Origin: Clostridium fessum
GTDB taxonomy: Bacteria > Bacillota > Clostridia > Lachnospirales > Lachnospiraceae
Direction: 5' to 3'
Assembly (NCBI RefSeq): GCF_003024715.1
Contig: NZ_PYLO01000002.1
Coordinates: 496,001 to 560,000, forward strand
DNA: 64,000 bases
Shown here: positions 53,142 to 63,034 of the stretch, in pieces
Numbering within the stretch: position 1 is the first letter of the stretch
Layout: every line of letters begins with the position of its first letter
Translations under genes and position numbers: made by a program
The notes under the pieces: model-generated
Databases searched by the model: none
The model's input: only the letters and a program-made list of their open reading frames with translations
What the model was told of the DNA's origin: nothing

Positions 53142-53510
53142 CTACAGTACTTCCGGAGCCAGGGAAACAATCTTCATAAACTGTTTCTCACGAAGCTCTC
53201 TGGCAACCGGCCCAAAAATACGGGTTCCTCTCGGGTTCTTGTCGTCTTTGATGATAACGGCTGCGTTCTCATCAAATTTGATGTAGGAACCATCTTTACG
53301 GCGTGCGCCCTTAACGGTACGTACAACAACGGCCTTCACTACATCGCCTTTCTTTACAACACCGCCTGGTGTTGCATCTTTAACGCTGGCAACGATTACA
53401 TCGCCAATATTTGCATATCTTCTAGTAGAGCCGCCCATAACGCGGATACAGAGTAATTCTTTCGCACCGGTATTGTCGGCAACCTTTAATCTGGTCTCCT
53501 GCTGAATCAT
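53142..53510 (-). CDS. rplN: Ribosomal protein uL14
   Basis: A 122-residue L14: [40 protein letters not shown], and [23 protein letters not shown] precedes the chosen ATG; a TTG two codons up is not needed. Confidence 0.99.
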   Translation of the reverse strand: MIQQETRLKVADNTGAKELLCIRVMGGSTRRYANIGDVIVASVKDATPGGVVKKGDVVKAVVVRTVKGARRKDGSYIKFDENAAVIIKDDKNPRGTRIFGPVARELREKQFMKIVSLAPEVL

Positions 53511-53537
53511 GCCCAATACTCCTTTCTGATTTAGAAA

Positions 53538-53792
53538 TTATCTCGCTTTCTCGATAATTTCGACGAGTCTCCATCTCTTATCCTTGGATAACGGTCTTGT
53601 TTCCATTACCTTTACAGTATCACCGATACCGCACTCGTTGTTCTCGTCGTGTGCTTTTAATTTATAAGTTCTCTTAACAATCTTACCGATTAAAGGATGT
53701 TTTACGTGGTTTTCGATAGCAACTACGATTGTTTTGTCCATCTTGTTGCTTACTACCTTACCGGTACGTGTTTTTCTAAGATTTCTTTCCAC
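53538..53792 (-). CDS. rpsQ: Ribosomal protein uS17
   Basis: An 84-residue S17, OB fold: [56 protein letters not shown]. Confidence 0.99.
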   Translation of the reverse strand: MERNLRKTRTGKVVSNKMDKTIVVAIENHVKHPLIGKIVKRTYKLKAHDENNECGIGDTVKVMETRPLSKDKRWRLVEIIEKAR

Positions 53793-53831
53793 GGTAGATA
53801 TCTCCTTTCCTATTTTAGGAATCTATGATAA

Positions 53832-54032
53832 TTAGTTCGCTTTCTCTGTAATAACAGTCTGAATACGAGCGATGTTTCTGCGAACTTCTTTAATTCTGCT
53901 TGTATTATCCAGCTGGTTGGTAGCGTTCTGGAATCTTAAGTTGAAGAGTTCCTTCTTAGCAGCTACTAATTCTTCGTTTAATTCTGCAGATGTCTTAGCT
54001 TTTAAATCTTCTACATACTTATTAATTTTCAC
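53832..54032 (-). CDS. rpmC: Ribosomal protein uL29
   Basis: A 66-residue L29: [40 protein letters not shown]. The start is GTG, nine bases after GGCGGTGAT; a GTG three codons upstream overlaps that site. It overlaps the end of rplP by about ten bases. Confidence 0.97.
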   Translation of the reverse strand: MKINKYVEDLKAKTSAELNEELVAAKKELFNLRFQNATNQLDNTSRIKEVRRNIARIQTVITEKAN

Positions 54033-54459
54033 TGTTATCACCGCCTTCTAAATCTGCTTTAGAAGCAATCTTGCACTTGCACGGAAGTTTGTGCATAGCA
54101 AGACGAAGCGCTTCTCTCGCTGTCTCCTCTGGTACACCCGCGATCTCGAACATTACGCGGCCTGGTTTTACTACTGCTACCCAGTACTCAAGTGCGCCTT
54201 TACCGGAACCCATACGAGTCTCAGCCGGTTTAGCAGTTACTGGTTTATCCGGGAAAATCTTAATCCAAACTTTACCACCACGTTTGATGTAACGGGTCAT
54301 GGCAACACGGGCTGCCTCGATCTGGTTGGATTTGATCCAGCACGGTTCTGTAGCGACTAAACCGTACTCACCGTAGTTGATTACATTTCCTCTAAGCGCC
54401 TTGCCGGCCATGGTACCACGGAACTGTTTACGACGCTTTACTCTTTTCGGCATTAACAT
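54022..54459 (-). CDS. rplP: Ribosomal protein uL16
   Basis: A 145-residue L16: [40 protein letters not shown], the conserved [20 protein letters not shown]. Its ATG shares one base with the rpsC stop (TAATG), indicating coupled translation. Confidence 0.98.
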   Translation of the reverse strand: MLMPKRVKRRKQFRGTMAGKALRGNVINYGEYGLVATEPCWIKSNQIEAARVAMTRYIKRGGKVWIKIFPDKPVTAKPAETRMGSGKGALEYWVAVVKPGRVMFEIAGVPEETAREALRLAMHKLPCKCKIASKADLEGGDNSEN

Positions 54460-55115
54460 TATTTATCGCTCCCTTCCTTATTTCCTTTCGCAGGAAGTAC
54501 CTCGCCTTTGTAGATCCAAACCTTAACACCGGTCTTGCCGTATGTTGTGTTTGCCTCAGCGAAACCGTAGTCAATATCTGCTCTTAATGTCTGAAGCGGG
54601 ATAGTGCCCTCGCTGTAGAACTCTGTACGAGCCATATCAGCACCGCCAAGACGTCCGGATACGGAAGCCTTGATACCCTTAGCTCCAGCCTTCATGGTTC
54701 TGCCCATAGCGGACTTCATCGCACGACGGAAGGAAATACGGTTCTCAAGCTGCTGAGCGATGTTCTCTGCAACGAGCTGAGCGTCTCTGTCTGGTCTCTT
54801 AACTTCTTTGATGTCTACAAAAACTTTCTTGTCAGTTAATTTCTGAACCTGAGCTTTTGTCTTCTCGATCTCTGCGCCGCCCTTACCGATAACAACGCCC
54901 GGTTTAGCAGTGTAAAGAATGATTTTTACTTTATCAGAAGCGCGCTCGATTTCGATTTTGGAAACACCGGCGCTGTATAATTTCTTCTTAAGGAAGGTTC
55001 TGATTTTGTGATCCTCTACCAGGTTATCTGCAAAATCAGCTTCCGCATACCATCTGGAATCCCAGTCTTTAATAACACCGACTCTTAAGCCGTGCGGATT
55101 AACTTTCTGTCCCAT
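54459..55115 (-). CDS. rpsC: Ribosomal protein uS3
   Basis: A 218-residue S3: [20 protein letters not shown], the KH motif [16 protein letters not shown], and the C-terminal [20 protein letters not shown]. Contributes to the mRNA entry path. Confidence 0.99.
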   Translation of the reverse strand: MGQKVNPHGLRVGVIKDWDSRWYAEADFADNLVEDHKIRTFLKKKLYSAGVSKIEIERASDKVKIILYTAKPGVVIGKGGAEIEKTKAQVQKLTDKKVFVDIKEVKRPDRDAQLVAENIAQQLENRISFRRAMKSAMGRTMKAGAKGIKASVSGRLGGADMARTEFYSEGTIPLQTLRADIDYGFAEANTTYGKTGVKVWIYKGEVLPAKGNKEGSDK

Positions 55116-55127
55116 AATTGCCTCCTC

Positions 55128-55514
55128 TTATTTCTCATCAAGCACGATTGTGATGTGGCTCATTCTCTTTTCGATTCTGTAAGCGCGGCCCTGTGCTCTC
55201 GGTTTTACTCTCTTCATTGTCGGTCCCTTGTTAGCGAAGCATTCTGCAACGTACAGGTTCTCCGGATTCATCTGGTTGTTGTTCTCTGCGTTAGCAACAG
55301 CAGACTCGAGTAATTTTTTAATTAAAGTAGAAGCATATCTAGGATTGTATGTTACAATACCAAGCGCTGTCTTCACATCTTTGCCTCTGATGGCATCTAA
55401 TACGAAGCATGCTTTCTGAACGGATACTCTGGCGTAAGACAGCTTAGCCGACGGTCTCGTATCCTTATTAGCATTTCTTTCTCTTTTAATCTGGGATCTA
55501 TGTCCTTTAGCCAT
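55128..55514 (-). CDS. rplV: Ribosomal protein uL22
   Basis: A 128-residue L22: AKLSYARVSVQKACFVLDAI, VANAENNNQMNPENLYVAEC, and the tunnel loop MKRVKPRAQGRAYRIEKRMS. Confidence 0.99.
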   Translation of the reverse strand: MAKGHRSQIKRERNANKDTRPSAKLSYARVSVQKACFVLDAIRGKDVKTALGIVTYNPRYASTLIKKLLESAVANAENNNQMNPENLYVAECFANKGPTMKRVKPRAQGRAYRIEKRMSHITIVLDEK

Positions 55515-55540
55515 TGGTGAAACCTCCTTTCAAGCGTAAC

Positions 55541-55822
55541 TTACTTACGTCCTGCTTTCTTCTCGTCTTTTCCGTGGCCTCTGTAAGTTCTAGTGGCTAC
55601 GAACTCACCGAGTTTATGTCCAACCATGTCCTCTGTCACGTATACCGGAACATGTTTTCTACCATCGTGAACTGCGATTGTATGTCCAACCATCTGCGGG
55701 AAGATTGTGGAACGGCGGGACCAGGTTTTGATAACCTGTTTCTGTCCTGCTGCGTTCATCTCATCTACTTTCTTTAAAAGATGAGCATCTGCAAATGGTC
55801 CTTTTTTTAATGAACGACCCAT
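55541..55822 (-). CDS. rpsS: Ribosomal protein uS19
   Basis: A 93-residue S19: [60 protein letters not shown]. Confidence 0.99.
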   Translation of the reverse strand: MGRSLKKGPFADAHLLKKVDEMNAAGQKQVIKTWSRRSTIFPQMVGHTIAVHDGRKHVPVYVTEDMVGHKLGEFVATRTYRGHGKDEKKAGRK

Positions 55823-55836
55823 TAGTATACCTCCTA

Positions 55837-56676
55837 TTACTGTTTACCGTTTCTTCTTCTTACGATTAACTTATTAGACTGTTTGTTTTTCTTTCTGGTC
55901 TTCAGGCCGAGTGCCGGTTTGCCCCAAGGTGTGCAAGGACCTGGACGACCGATACTGGTCTTGCCCTCACCACCACCATGCGGATGGTCATTCGGGTTCA
56001 TAACAGAACCGCGGACAGTCGGACGAATACCCATGTGACGTTTTCTACCAGCCTTACCGATATTGATCAGGTTGTGGTCGCCGTTGCCAACTACACCGAT
56101 AGTAGCGCGGCAGCTGATCGGAACCATTCTCATCTCTCCGGACGGTAATCTAAGGGTTGCATATTTGCCTTCTTTAGCCATTAACTGAGCAGAGTTACCA
56201 GCGGAACGAACCAGCTGACCACCCTTGCCCGGAAGAAGCTCGATGTTGTGAATCTGTGCACCAACCGGGATTTCAGAAAGCGGTAAGCAGTTACCAACTT
56301 TTGCCTCAGCCTCTGCACCGCTCATAACCTTCTGTCCAACCTGTAAACCAGCCGGAGCAAGGATATAAGCTTTCTCGCCGTCTGCGTAGCAGATCAGAGC
56401 GATGTTTGCTGTACGGTTCGGATCGTACTCGATACCAAGTACGGTTGCTGCGATACCGTCTTTTGCATTTCTCTTGAAGTCGATGATTCTATATTTTCTT
56501 CTGGAACCGCCGCCTCTGTGACGAACGGTGATTTTACCCTGGTTGTTACGACCTGCGTTCTTCTTTAAAGAAACTACTAAGGATTTCTCCGGTGTGGATT
56601 TTGTAATCTCAGAGAAATCAGAGCCGGTCATATGTCTTCTGGAAGGTGTATATGGGCTGTAAGATTTAATTCCCAT
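55837..56676 (-). CDS. rplB: Ribosomal protein uL2
   Basis: A 279-residue L2: [40 protein letters not shown], and the peptidyl-transferase-site segment [20 protein letters not shown] with [20 protein letters not shown]. Confidence 0.99.
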   Translation of the reverse strand: MGIKSYSPYTPSRRHMTGSDFSEITKSTPEKSLVVSLKKNAGRNNQGKITVRHRGGGSRRKYRIIDFKRNAKDGIAATVLGIEYDPNRTANIALICYADGEKAYILAPAGLQVGQKVMSGAEAEAKVGNCLPLSEIPVGAQIHNIELLPGKGGQLVRSAGNSAQLMAKEGKYATLRLPSGEMRMVPISCRATIGVVGNGDHNLINIGKAGRKRHMGIRPTVRGSVMNPNDHPHGGGEGKTSIGRPGPCTPWGKPALGLKTRKKNKQSNKLIVRRRNGKQ

Positions 56677-56767
56677 GACTTTGACTCCTTTCGTTCAACG
56701 CCTCCTGGCGTTTCTTCATGTTTTTCACGACATAGTGTTCGTCGTATAATTGTCTATTGAGGATGAA

Positions 56768-57067
56768 TTATAAACCAGCGAAGATCTCGATCTCTTTGCT
56801 GTCCTCGGTCAGCTGAACGATAGCTTTCTTTGTTGCAGCTGTCTTACCGAAGGTCATGCCTCTTCTCTTTGTCTTGCCGTCCATGTTCATGGTGTTGACA
56901 CTCTTAACTTTGGTGCCCGGGAACATCTTCTCAACGGCTTCTTTGATCATAGTTTTGTTTGCCTCGGTGTGTACCAGGAAGGTGTATTTCTTGTCTGTCA
57001 TAGCATTCATACTCTTCTCAGTTACAACCGGTTTGAGGATTACGTCATAGTACTGTACGTTTGCCAT
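56768..57067 (-). CDS. rplW: Ribosomal protein uL23
   Basis: A 99-residue L23: [60 protein letters not shown]. Its start overlaps the rplD stop by one base. Docking site at the exit tunnel. Confidence 0.99.
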   Translation of the reverse strand: MANVQYYDVILKPVVTEKSMNAMTDKKYTFLVHTEANKTMIKEAVEKMFPGTKVKSVNTMNMDGKTKRRGMTFGKTAATKKAIVQLTEDSKEIEIFAGL

Positions 57068-57687
57068 TATGCATATACCTCCTCGATAGAAGCTACAGCA
57101 GCTTTGGTTGCTACTACTGTGTTGTATTTCAGGATATCGTAAACGTTGATGGTGCTTACGGAAGCAGTCTTAACGTCTGCCACGTTTCTAGCGGATAATA
57201 CAGCCTTGTCACAAGCCTCATCCAGAACAACTAAAGCTTTGTTTACTTTCAGGTTGTTCATAACCTCAACAAATTTCTTTGTCTTGATCTCGTCGAAGTT
57301 CATAGCCTCAACTACGATGAACTTGTTCTCGTTTACACGGCTTGTCAGAGCAGATTTAAGAGCAGCTCTCTTCTCTTTCTTATTTAAACGGATTGTATAA
57401 TCACGTGGTGTCGGAGCGAATACTACGCCGCCGCCCGTCCACTGCGGAGCTCTTGTTGAACCCTGTCTTGCATGTCCGGTACCTTTCTGTCTCCACGGTT
57501 TCTTACCACCGCCGGAAACTTCGGAACGGGTTTTTGCTTTCTGAGTTCCCTGACGTTTGTTAGCAAGCTGTGCTACAACTGCCATGTGAACCAGATGTTC
57601 ATTTACTTCTACACCGAATACAGCATCATTCAGTTCTAATGTGCCAACTTCGTTGCCTTCTAAATTGAAAACAGATACGTTTGCCAT
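57067..57687 (-). CDS. rplD: Ribosomal protein uL4
   Basis: A 206-residue L4: [20 protein letters not shown], the tunnel loop [20 protein letters not shown] and [14 protein letters not shown]. In some bacteria L4 represses this operon. Confidence 0.99.
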   Translation of the reverse strand: MANVSVFNLEGNEVGTLELNDAVFGVEVNEHLVHMAVVAQLANKRQGTQKAKTRSEVSGGGKKPWRQKGTGHARQGSTRAPQWTGGGVVFAPTPRDYTIRLNKKEKRAALKSALTSRVNENKFIVVEAMNFDEIKTKKFVEVMNNLKVNKALVVLDEACDKAVLSARNVADVKTASVSTINVYDILKYNTVVATKAAVASIEEVYA

Positions 57688-57716
57688 CTGTATGTTCCTC
57701 CTTTCCCGTAAAAGCC

Positions 57717-58352
57717 TTATCTAGCGACCTTTACTGTCTCTTTGATTGTTACTAAGGATTTCTTCGGTCCCGGTACAGAGCCTTTAACAAGGAGTAAGTT
57801 GTTCTCAGTATCAACCTTAACAACCTCCAGGTTCTGAACAGTTACTTTTACGCTGCCCATGTGACCCGGCATTCCTTTGCCCTTAAATACGCGTCCCGGT
57901 GTGGTTGCAGAACCGTTGGAACCCTGATGACGATGGAACTTGGAACCGTGAGCCATCGGTCCTCTGTGCTGGCCGTGTCTCTTGATGGCACCCTGGAAAC
58001 CTTTACCTTTGGAAATAGCAGTTGCATCAATTTTATCGCCTGCTGCGAAGATGTCTGCCTTGATTTCGTCTTTTACAGAATACTCTTCAGCATTCTCTAA
58101 GCGGAACTCTCTTACATATCTCTTGTAAGCAACGCCTGCCTTGTCAAAATGACCCTTAACCGGCTTTGTCACAAGTTTTTCTCTCTTGTCTACAAAACCA
58201 ACCTGTACTGCTTTGTAGCCATCGTTCTCTTCTGTCTTAACCTGTGTAACAACACACGGTCCAGCCTGAAGAACGGTTACTGGAGTTAAAACTCCGTCTT
58301 CGTTGAAGATTTGAGTCATTCCGACTTTGGTAGCTAAAATCGCTTTCTTCAT
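57717..58352 (-). CDS. rplC: Ribosomal protein uL3
   Basis: A 211-residue L3: [40 protein letters not shown], and the core [20 protein letters not shown] with [13 protein letters not shown]. Confidence 0.99.
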   Translation of the reverse strand: MKKAILATKVGMTQIFNEDGVLTPVTVLQAGPCVVTQVKTEENDGYKAVQVGFVDKREKLVTKPVKGHFDKAGVAYKRYVREFRLENAEEYSVKDEIKADIFAAGDKIDATAISKGKGFQGAIKRHGQHRGPMAHGSKFHRHQGSNGSATTPGRVFKGKGMPGHMGSVKVTVQNLEVVKVDTENNLLLVKGSVPGPKKSLVTIKETVKVAR

Positions 58353-58457
58353 TAATCTGACCTCCTGTTTTTCTACAGCGGAACGCGTTCGTCAAACTCC
58401 CGCGTTCATCCTAGAACTGTCCAGATGTCTCTATCTAAACTAGTATAGGATTCTTAA

Positions 58458-58775
58458 TTATTTGTTTTTCATCTTTACGTTGATGGACACGCCAGCCGGC
58501 ATTTCCAGTCTCTGCAGTGCATCAACTGTCTTCTGGCTCGGAGCAATGATATCGATGAGTCTCTTATGAGTTCTCTGCTCGAACTGCTCTCTGGAATCTT
58601 TGTACTTATGAACTGCTCGCAGAATGGTTACTACCTCTTTCTTAGTTGGCAGCGGCACCGGTCCACTCACCTTTGATCCGTTTTTCTTTACAGTCTCAAT
58701 GATTTTTGCAGCGGATGTATCTACCAGCTGATGATCATAAGCTTTCAGTGTGATTCTCATTACTTGACTTGCCAT
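58458..58775 (-). CDS. rpsJ: Ribosomal protein uS10
   Basis: A 105-residue S10: [40 protein letters not shown], and the loop [20 protein letters not shown]. First gene of the S10 cluster; AAAGGAGG precedes the ATG. Its leader is unusually long and structured. Confidence 0.99.
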   Translation of the reverse strand: MASQVMRITLKAYDHQLVDTSAAKIIETVKKNGSKVSGPVPLPTKKEVVTILRAVHKYKDSREQFEQRTHKRLIDIIAPSQKTVDALQRLEMPAGVSINVKMKNK

Positions 58776-59035
58776 AAAAAAAGTCGCCTCCTTTTCGTAC
58801 TATTAAGCACGACAAGCGGTGACTGTACACATACCCGTGTGTGTCCTCGCAGTCCACACACCAAATCCGTCATTTGTCTTCAGGATACTCTATTCTTGTA
58901 CAGTGACTTGTCGCCAGTTTCCTAACTTGACATTCGCTCCGCGGAATAACCTGCTTATCATAAGCAGCAACCTCTCGTTTCATCGCTATCATGCCACAGC
59001 TTCGTTATAATAACACAGCTTTCCGGGAAATGCAA
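58776..59035 (-). promoter_or_regulatory. S10 operon promoter and structured leader
   Basis: TTGCAT (59030-59035) and TATTAT (59007-59012) on the minus strand are 17 bases apart, leaving a leader of about 225 bases. Inside it, 58810-58829 and 58897-58913 pair over 17 positions (CGACAAG, then TGACTGTACA with one mismatch and a three-base bulge), and GTGTGTGG-type repeats lie in the enclosed loop. It may be an attenuator or an autogenous ribosomal-protein site. Confidence 0.65.
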
Positions 59036-59075
59036 GTGTTTTTTTAAGAAAAAATCTATATTTTTCAAGAAAAAA

Positions 59076-59130
59076 CAGGAGTTTCTTCTTCCGGTGGGTA
59101 ATTACACCTTTTATATAGAAGAAACTCCTG
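59076..59130 (-). terminator. Terminator of the cell-wall-binding protein gene
   Basis: CAGGAGTTTCTTCT (59076-59089) and its exact complement (59117-59130), 27-base loop, followed by six T on the minus strand. It insulates the S10 promoter from the upstream gene. Confidence 0.88.
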
Positions 59131-59162
59131 TTTATCCACAAGAATATATTTCCATGCAGAAA

Positions 59163-59188
59163 TTTTATCTCAGTCGAGAAGACTCCCA
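59163..59188 (+). repeat. Solo fragment of the structured repeat's first arm
   Basis: TTTATCTCAGTCGAGAAGAC followed by TCCCA is identical to the first 25 bases of structured repeat copy A (34463 onward). The rest of that element is absent. It lies just after the stop of the cell-wall-binding protein gene. Confidence 0.7.
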
Positions 59189-59198
59189 GCTTTTTTAA

Positions 59199-60587
59199 TT
59201 AATCCTCCCAATACGTCGGTTCCACCGGGGTTCTAGCCTCGTCGCTGCCATCGTCGCTTGTGCCGTCCACCTCTGTGACAACACCCGCAGAGCTTGTCTT
59301 AAACTTTGTGCCGTTCGCATCCTTCACGGTGCTGGATTTCACTACCTTGCCGCTCGTCGTTACCAGATAGTTTTTGTCATTGACTTCAATGACTTCATAC
59401 TTAGTACCGCTGTCTGCCTTCTGAAGCTTACCCATGTAGTACAGGAATCCATCCTCCACACCTGAGTAGCCGCGTCCAGCCTTGTTGCCGCTGTCAGTGA
59501 AATAGAACTGTCCGGTCGTTCCGTCGCCCTCTACTACATTTCCCTTGCCTTTTACGACTGAGCTGGTCGCCTTGTCCGCGCCGAAGAAATAGCAGGCATA
59601 CTGACCGCTCGTTCCTACCTCCAGACGTCTCAGACCATAGACCGGGTTGCCCTTCTCATTAAATAAGTAGGTAATATTGTTGATGCGGACCAGGTTGCTC
59701 GTCGAAGCGTCAGAAATCTTCGGACCCACCTTCGGCTCGCCGTTGCTTGAAAAATAATACCACTGTACATCGCTGCCGAGATCCAGATTGTAATCATCAT
59801 CCTCCGGCGGAGTCGTGGAGAGCCAGCCAGTCTGTACCTGACCGTTGCTCTGATAATAACGGTAATTTTCAAATCCAGAGGAATTTCCCATATCGACCCA
59901 GCCGGTCTGCATCGCTCCGTTTTCGTCGAAGCAGTAGTAGGTTCCGTCAATCTTATATTGTTTATATTTGGCACTGCCTAAAGAAGGCACATATTTCTTT
60001 CCCGAACTCTGAAAGTAGTACCAATGATGATCCTCATCGTCGTCGCCGGGTTTCACTTCATCATCGTCCTTTTTGGTATCATCCGGATCTTCCAGATATG
60101 CCCAGCCGATCTGCATGACACCATCTGCATTCGTGTAGTAGGTGTCATCATCCACCCAGCCCGTCTGCATCGCTCCATCACCGTCGAAGTAATAGTACTT
60201 GCCTCCGATCTTGGACCAGCCGTCGGATACCATCTTTCCGCTGGTGGAGAAATAGTACCAGACCGTCGTAGCGGAAGTCTCGTTCCATGCCGGATTGCGC
60301 TTCGGCAGTTTCAGCCACTTGTCAGTCGCCATGATGCCGGTACTCTCGACAAAGTATTCGTCGTCCACCCAGCAGTTCGACGCGATGTTGCCCTGGGAAT
60401 CGAGATAGCGCCAGAGATTGTCTGCTCCCTTCTTCCAGGTATTCGTCACCTTGTTGCCATTGTTGTCCACATATATCCAGCTGTTTCCAGACTGCTGCCA
60501 GCCTTCTGCCGCGTAAGATGTCAGGGTCGCCGCCCCTATCATCAGCGCTGCGGAAAGGACGCAGACTGCCAGTTTCTGTTTCTTCAT
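59199..60587 (-). CDS. Secreted protein with cell-wall-binding repeats
   Basis: A 462-residue exported protein. Signal peptide KKQKLAVCVLSAALMIGAAT ending near SYA-AEG. The rest is a chain of about ten aromatic/glycine repeats of the choline/glucan-binding type, for example WQQSGNSWIYVDNNGNKV, YYFDGDGAMQTGWVDDD, YCFDENGAMQTGWVDMG and YYQSNGQVQTGWL. No catalytic domain is present. GGGAGG precedes the chosen ATG; seven upstream codons are in frame. An acidic insert (DDTKKDDDEVKPGDDDEDH) and an acidic tail mark it. It probably sits on the cell wall or polysaccharide; function beyond binding is unknown. Confidence 0.9.
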   Translation of the reverse strand: MKKQKLAVCVLSAALMIGAATLTSYAAEGWQQSGNSWIYVDNNGNKVTNTWKKGADNLWRYLDSQGNIASNCWVDDEYFVESTGIMATDKWLKLPKRNPAWNETSATTVWYYFSTSGKMVSDGWSKIGGKYYYFDGDGAMQTGWVDDDTYYTNADGVMQIGWAYLEDPDDTKKDDDEVKPGDDDEDHHWYYFQSSGKKYVPSLGSAKYKQYKIDGTYYCFDENGAMQTGWVDMGNSSGFENYRYYQSNGQVQTGWLSTTPPEDDDYNLDLGSDVQWYYFSSNGEPKVGPKISDASTSNLVRINNITYLFNEKGNPVYGLRRLEVGTSGQYACYFFGADKATSSVVKGKGNVVEGDGTTGQFYFTDSGNKAGRGYSGVEDGFLYYMGKLQKADSGTKYEVIEVNDKNYLVTTSGKVVKSSTVKDANGTKFKTSSAGVVTEVDGTSDDGSDEARTPVEPTYWED

Positions 60588-60821
60588 ATACAAGCCCTCC
60601 CAGTTCACGATTGATAACGTCTATTCTCCCACCTGCTGCGCATTCGCACACTTCCCGTCGTGTGGAGACTGCATCAGATGCTTATAACGCCTTGTTTTGT
60701 TCCAGATACGTGCAATCTATCTTTTACCTAATATACATTTTAACAGGAGATGTAGGAATCTTCAAGGAGATTTATCTTTCAATTTATTTACTTTTTTTTG
60801 GCAGGAAGCCGTTCAAAAGGT

Positions 60822-60850
60822 TTGACACGCCAATCAATGACCGATATAAT
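60822..60850 (+). promoter_or_regulatory. Promoter of the methyltransferase gene
   Basis: TTGACA (60822-60827) and TATAAT (60845-60850), both perfect, with a 17-base spacer on the plus strand. It leaves a leader of roughly 285 bases before the start codon, containing a repeat element and a terminator-like hairpin. Confidence 0.85.
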
Positions 60851-60903
60851 TAGGTATGCATTTCAACTGAACCGTTTTTCCGGTCAGACAGACTGCGTTT
60901 ATG

Positions 60904-61036
60904 GTTACTGTGCACGCATCGTGCCCAGTAACGGAATTTGCCGTGGCTTCGCATTTAAATACGGCAAATTCCTGCTGTCACCACGTTTTCTTACGGCACT
61001 TTCGGTTCCAAAAGTGCCTACCCGGGAACAGTAACC
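60904..61036 (+). repeat. Miniature inverted-repeat element, copy C
   Basis: 133 bases with ends GGTTACTGT and ACAGTAACC. Internal stem GGAATTTGCCGT (60933-60944) with ACGGCAAATTCC (60961-60972). Then CCACGTTTTCTTACGGCACT leads into the second hairpin GGCACTTT/AAAGTGCC, nearly identical to copy A. Confidence 0.8.
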
Positions 61037-61084
61037 ATTTATGCCATTTGGATGGAAATGGCTTATGGATAACACCGATTATAA

Positions 61085-61127
61085 AGGCGGCAGATACCCT
61101 TTTCCGGGGTTTGCGCCTCATTTTTTT
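61085..61127 (+). terminator. Terminator-like hairpin in the methyltransferase leader
   Basis: AGGCG (61085-61089) pairs with CGCCT (61114-61118), with further interrupted pairing inside (CCC/GGGG), followed by A and seven T. It ends 16 bases before the ATG, so it may attenuate expression. Confidence 0.5.
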
Positions 61128-61143
61128 GAAAGGATAAAATTTT

Positions 61144-62010
61144 ATGTGGATTGCAGATGGATGGAACGATTATGAAGTGATTGACTGCTCCGAAGGAGAG
61201 AAACTGGAGCGGTGGGGCGACTATCTTCTGGTTCGCCCGGACCCGCAGGTTATCTGGAACACCCCCAAGACACACCGCGGCTGGAAAAAGATGAACGGAC
61301 ACTACCACAGAAGCTCCAAGGGCGGCGGCGAATGGGAATTTTTCGACCTGCCGGAGCAGTGGTCGATCCATTACAAAGAACTGACCTTTAACTTAAAACC
61401 GTTCAGCTTCAAGCACACAGGTCTCTTCCCGGAGCAGGCGGCAAACTGGGACTGGTTCGGTGACCGTATCCGCAATGCCGGACGCCCAATCAAGGTTTTA
61501 AACCTCTTTGCCTACACAGGCGGCGCTACCCTGGCGGCAGCCGCAGCCGGCGCCAGCGTGACCCATGTGGACGCCTCCAAGGGCATGGTAGCCTGGGCGA
61601 AGGAAAACTCCCGTTCCTCCGGGCTGGAAAATGCACCCATCCGCTGGATCGTCGATGACTGTGTGAAATTTGTTGAGCGTGAGATCCGCCGCGGCAACCA
61701 TTACGACGGAATCATCATGGACCCGCCGTCCTACGGCCGCGGACCGAAAGGCGAGATCTGGAAGATCGAAACTTCGATTTACCCGTTCGTGCAGCTCTGT
61801 ACGAAACTGTTATCGGACAACCCGCTCTTCTTCCTCATCAACTCCTACACCACCGGGCTGGCGCCGTCCGTCCTGACCTATATGCTCTCAACCGAAGTTG
61901 CCTCCACCCACGGCGGCACAGTGAAATCGGACGAGCTGGGACTTCCGGTTACCCGCACCGGACTGGTATTACCATGCGGTTCATCCGGACGCTGGGAATC
62001 TGGTAAATAA
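61144..62010 (+). CDS. RlmI/RlmK-like class I methyltransferase
   Basis: A 288-residue SAM-dependent methyltransferase. SAM-binding motif I is VLNLFAYTGGATLAAAAAG, followed by VTHVDASKGMVAWAKENSRS, the acidic IRWIVDDCVKFVEREI, and the catalytic-side DGIIMDPPSYGRGPKGE. This matches the RlmI/YccW-type 23S rRNA cytosine methyltransferases but lacks the N-terminal PUA domain, so the RNA target is uncertain. AAAGGA precedes the ATG. It is the only large plus-strand gene and converges with the creatininase gene. Confidence 0.88.
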   Translation: MWIADGWNDYEVIDCSEGEKLERWGDYLLVRPDPQVIWNTPKTHRGWKKMNGHYHRSSKGGGEWEFFDLPEQWSIHYKELTFNLKPFSFKHTGLFPEQAANWDWFGDRIRNAGRPIKVLNLFAYTGGATLAAAAAGASVTHVDASKGMVAWAKENSRSSGLENAPIRWIVDDCVKFVEREIRRGNHYDGIIMDPPSYGRGPKGEIWKIETSIYPFVQLCTKLLSDNPLFFLINSYTTGLAPSVLTYMLSTEVASTHGGTVKSDELGLPVTRTGLVLPCGSSGRWESGK

Positions 62011-62056
62011 CACTGGTATTCGGATGACATAGACACCCCATTTTTAAGTTTGATTC

Positions 62057-62851
62057 CTATTCATTCCAATCCCGGATATCTAACAGCCCCGGGACCAGTT
62101 CCCGCGCACTCGTCTCTAATATAATTCGCCCCTTCTCGGCGCTTGCACCAGACGGATCTCCTCCAATTCCAATCGGCGATCCGTCTTTTGTTTTCCAATC
62201 CTCCGACACCCAGCCGATCGAAACCGGACCGTATGGCTTCAGGGCGCGGGTCTTCTCAAACGCCGTCGGCTCTCCCGCTTCCGAAAGTTCCAGCTTCACA
62301 AGACTCTCATCGACCGCCATTACCATCGATGTCTCCATCTCTCCACCGTGGAAATCCCAGATATTCCCCTTTGAAATCGTTGCTTTTACATCCGGATGAC
62401 CAAATGCCCCCGATGAAAGGATAAACGGTGCAATCCCCAGCTCACTCCGAAGTTCCCGGCTTAAAACCTGCGCAATCGGCGCATTCCCACCATGGCATAC
62501 CAAAAAAGCCAGCTTCTTAAAACCGTGATGCGCCAGGCTGACGCATATATCATATAAGAGATGATAGTAAGTGTCCGGCCGGACTGTGACCGAACCACAG
62601 AAATTCTTATGCTCTGTACTTAAGCCCACCGGAATCACCGGAAACAGCAGCATCGGGAAGTCTTCTTCCCCCTCTGCCTCCAGTGCCTTTTTGATCTCCT
62701 GACTCATCGCCTCCGCGATAATATCATCCGTTCCCAGTGGTGCCTGATTGCCGTGCTGTTCCAGAGCCCCGAGCGGAATCAGGACAATCGTGTTCTCACG
62801 GTCCACCTGCTCCATTTCCCATCTTGTCAAATCTCTATAGTTACGTATCAT
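62057..62851 (-). CDS. Creatininase family amidohydrolase
   Basis: A 264-residue protein with the family's metal-binding motifs: IPLGALEQHGNQAPLGTDD (Glu, His, Asp), LVCHGGNAPIAQVL, and DFHGGEMETSMVMAV. Members hydrolyse cyclic amides such as creatinine or formylated pyrimidine intermediates of deazaflavin synthesis. AGAGGAGGAGAT precedes the chosen ATG; a longer frame runs back through the ribU terminator and is rejected. Substrate unknown; its nearest neighbour is the riboflavin transporter subunit. Confidence 0.9.
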   Translation of the reverse strand: MIRNYRDLTRWEMEQVDRENTIVLIPLGALEQHGNQAPLGTDDIIAEAMSQEIKKALEAEGEEDFPMLLFPVIPVGLSTEHKNFCGSVTVRPDTYYHLLYDICVSLAHHGFKKLAFLVCHGGNAPIAQVLSRELRSELGIAPFILSSGAFGHPDVKATISKGNIWDFHGGEMETSMVMAVDESLVKLELSEAGEPTAFEKTRALKPYGPVSIGWVSEDWKTKDGSPIGIGGDPSGASAEKGRIILETSARELVPGLLDIRDWNE

Positions 62852-62903
62852 AGTATCTCCTCCTCTTATAAAAACAGATATGTCTTTGCACGTTCCATCA
62901 AAC

Positions 62904-62967
62904 AAAAAAGGATTGTCCGGGATTCTTCCCCCAGGCAGCTTTCCCAGCGGTTTCCCGACAATCCTTT
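62904..62967 (-). terminator. ribU terminator
   Basis: AAAGGATTGTCCGGG pairs with CCCGACAATCCTTT (one bulge) around a loop of about 32 bases, followed by six T on the minus strand. It lies about 70 bases after the ribU stop. Confidence 0.85.
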
Positions 62968-63034
62968 CTATGAAATGGTTCTGCCGTTTCACAGCAAACA
63001 GCCAAATCCGTCAAACCATTCCTCTTATTTCATT

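Noticed and set aside
62851-62992. Longer start for the creatininase-family gene
   Set aside because: It would translate through the ribU terminator; a strong ribosome site marks the later ATG.
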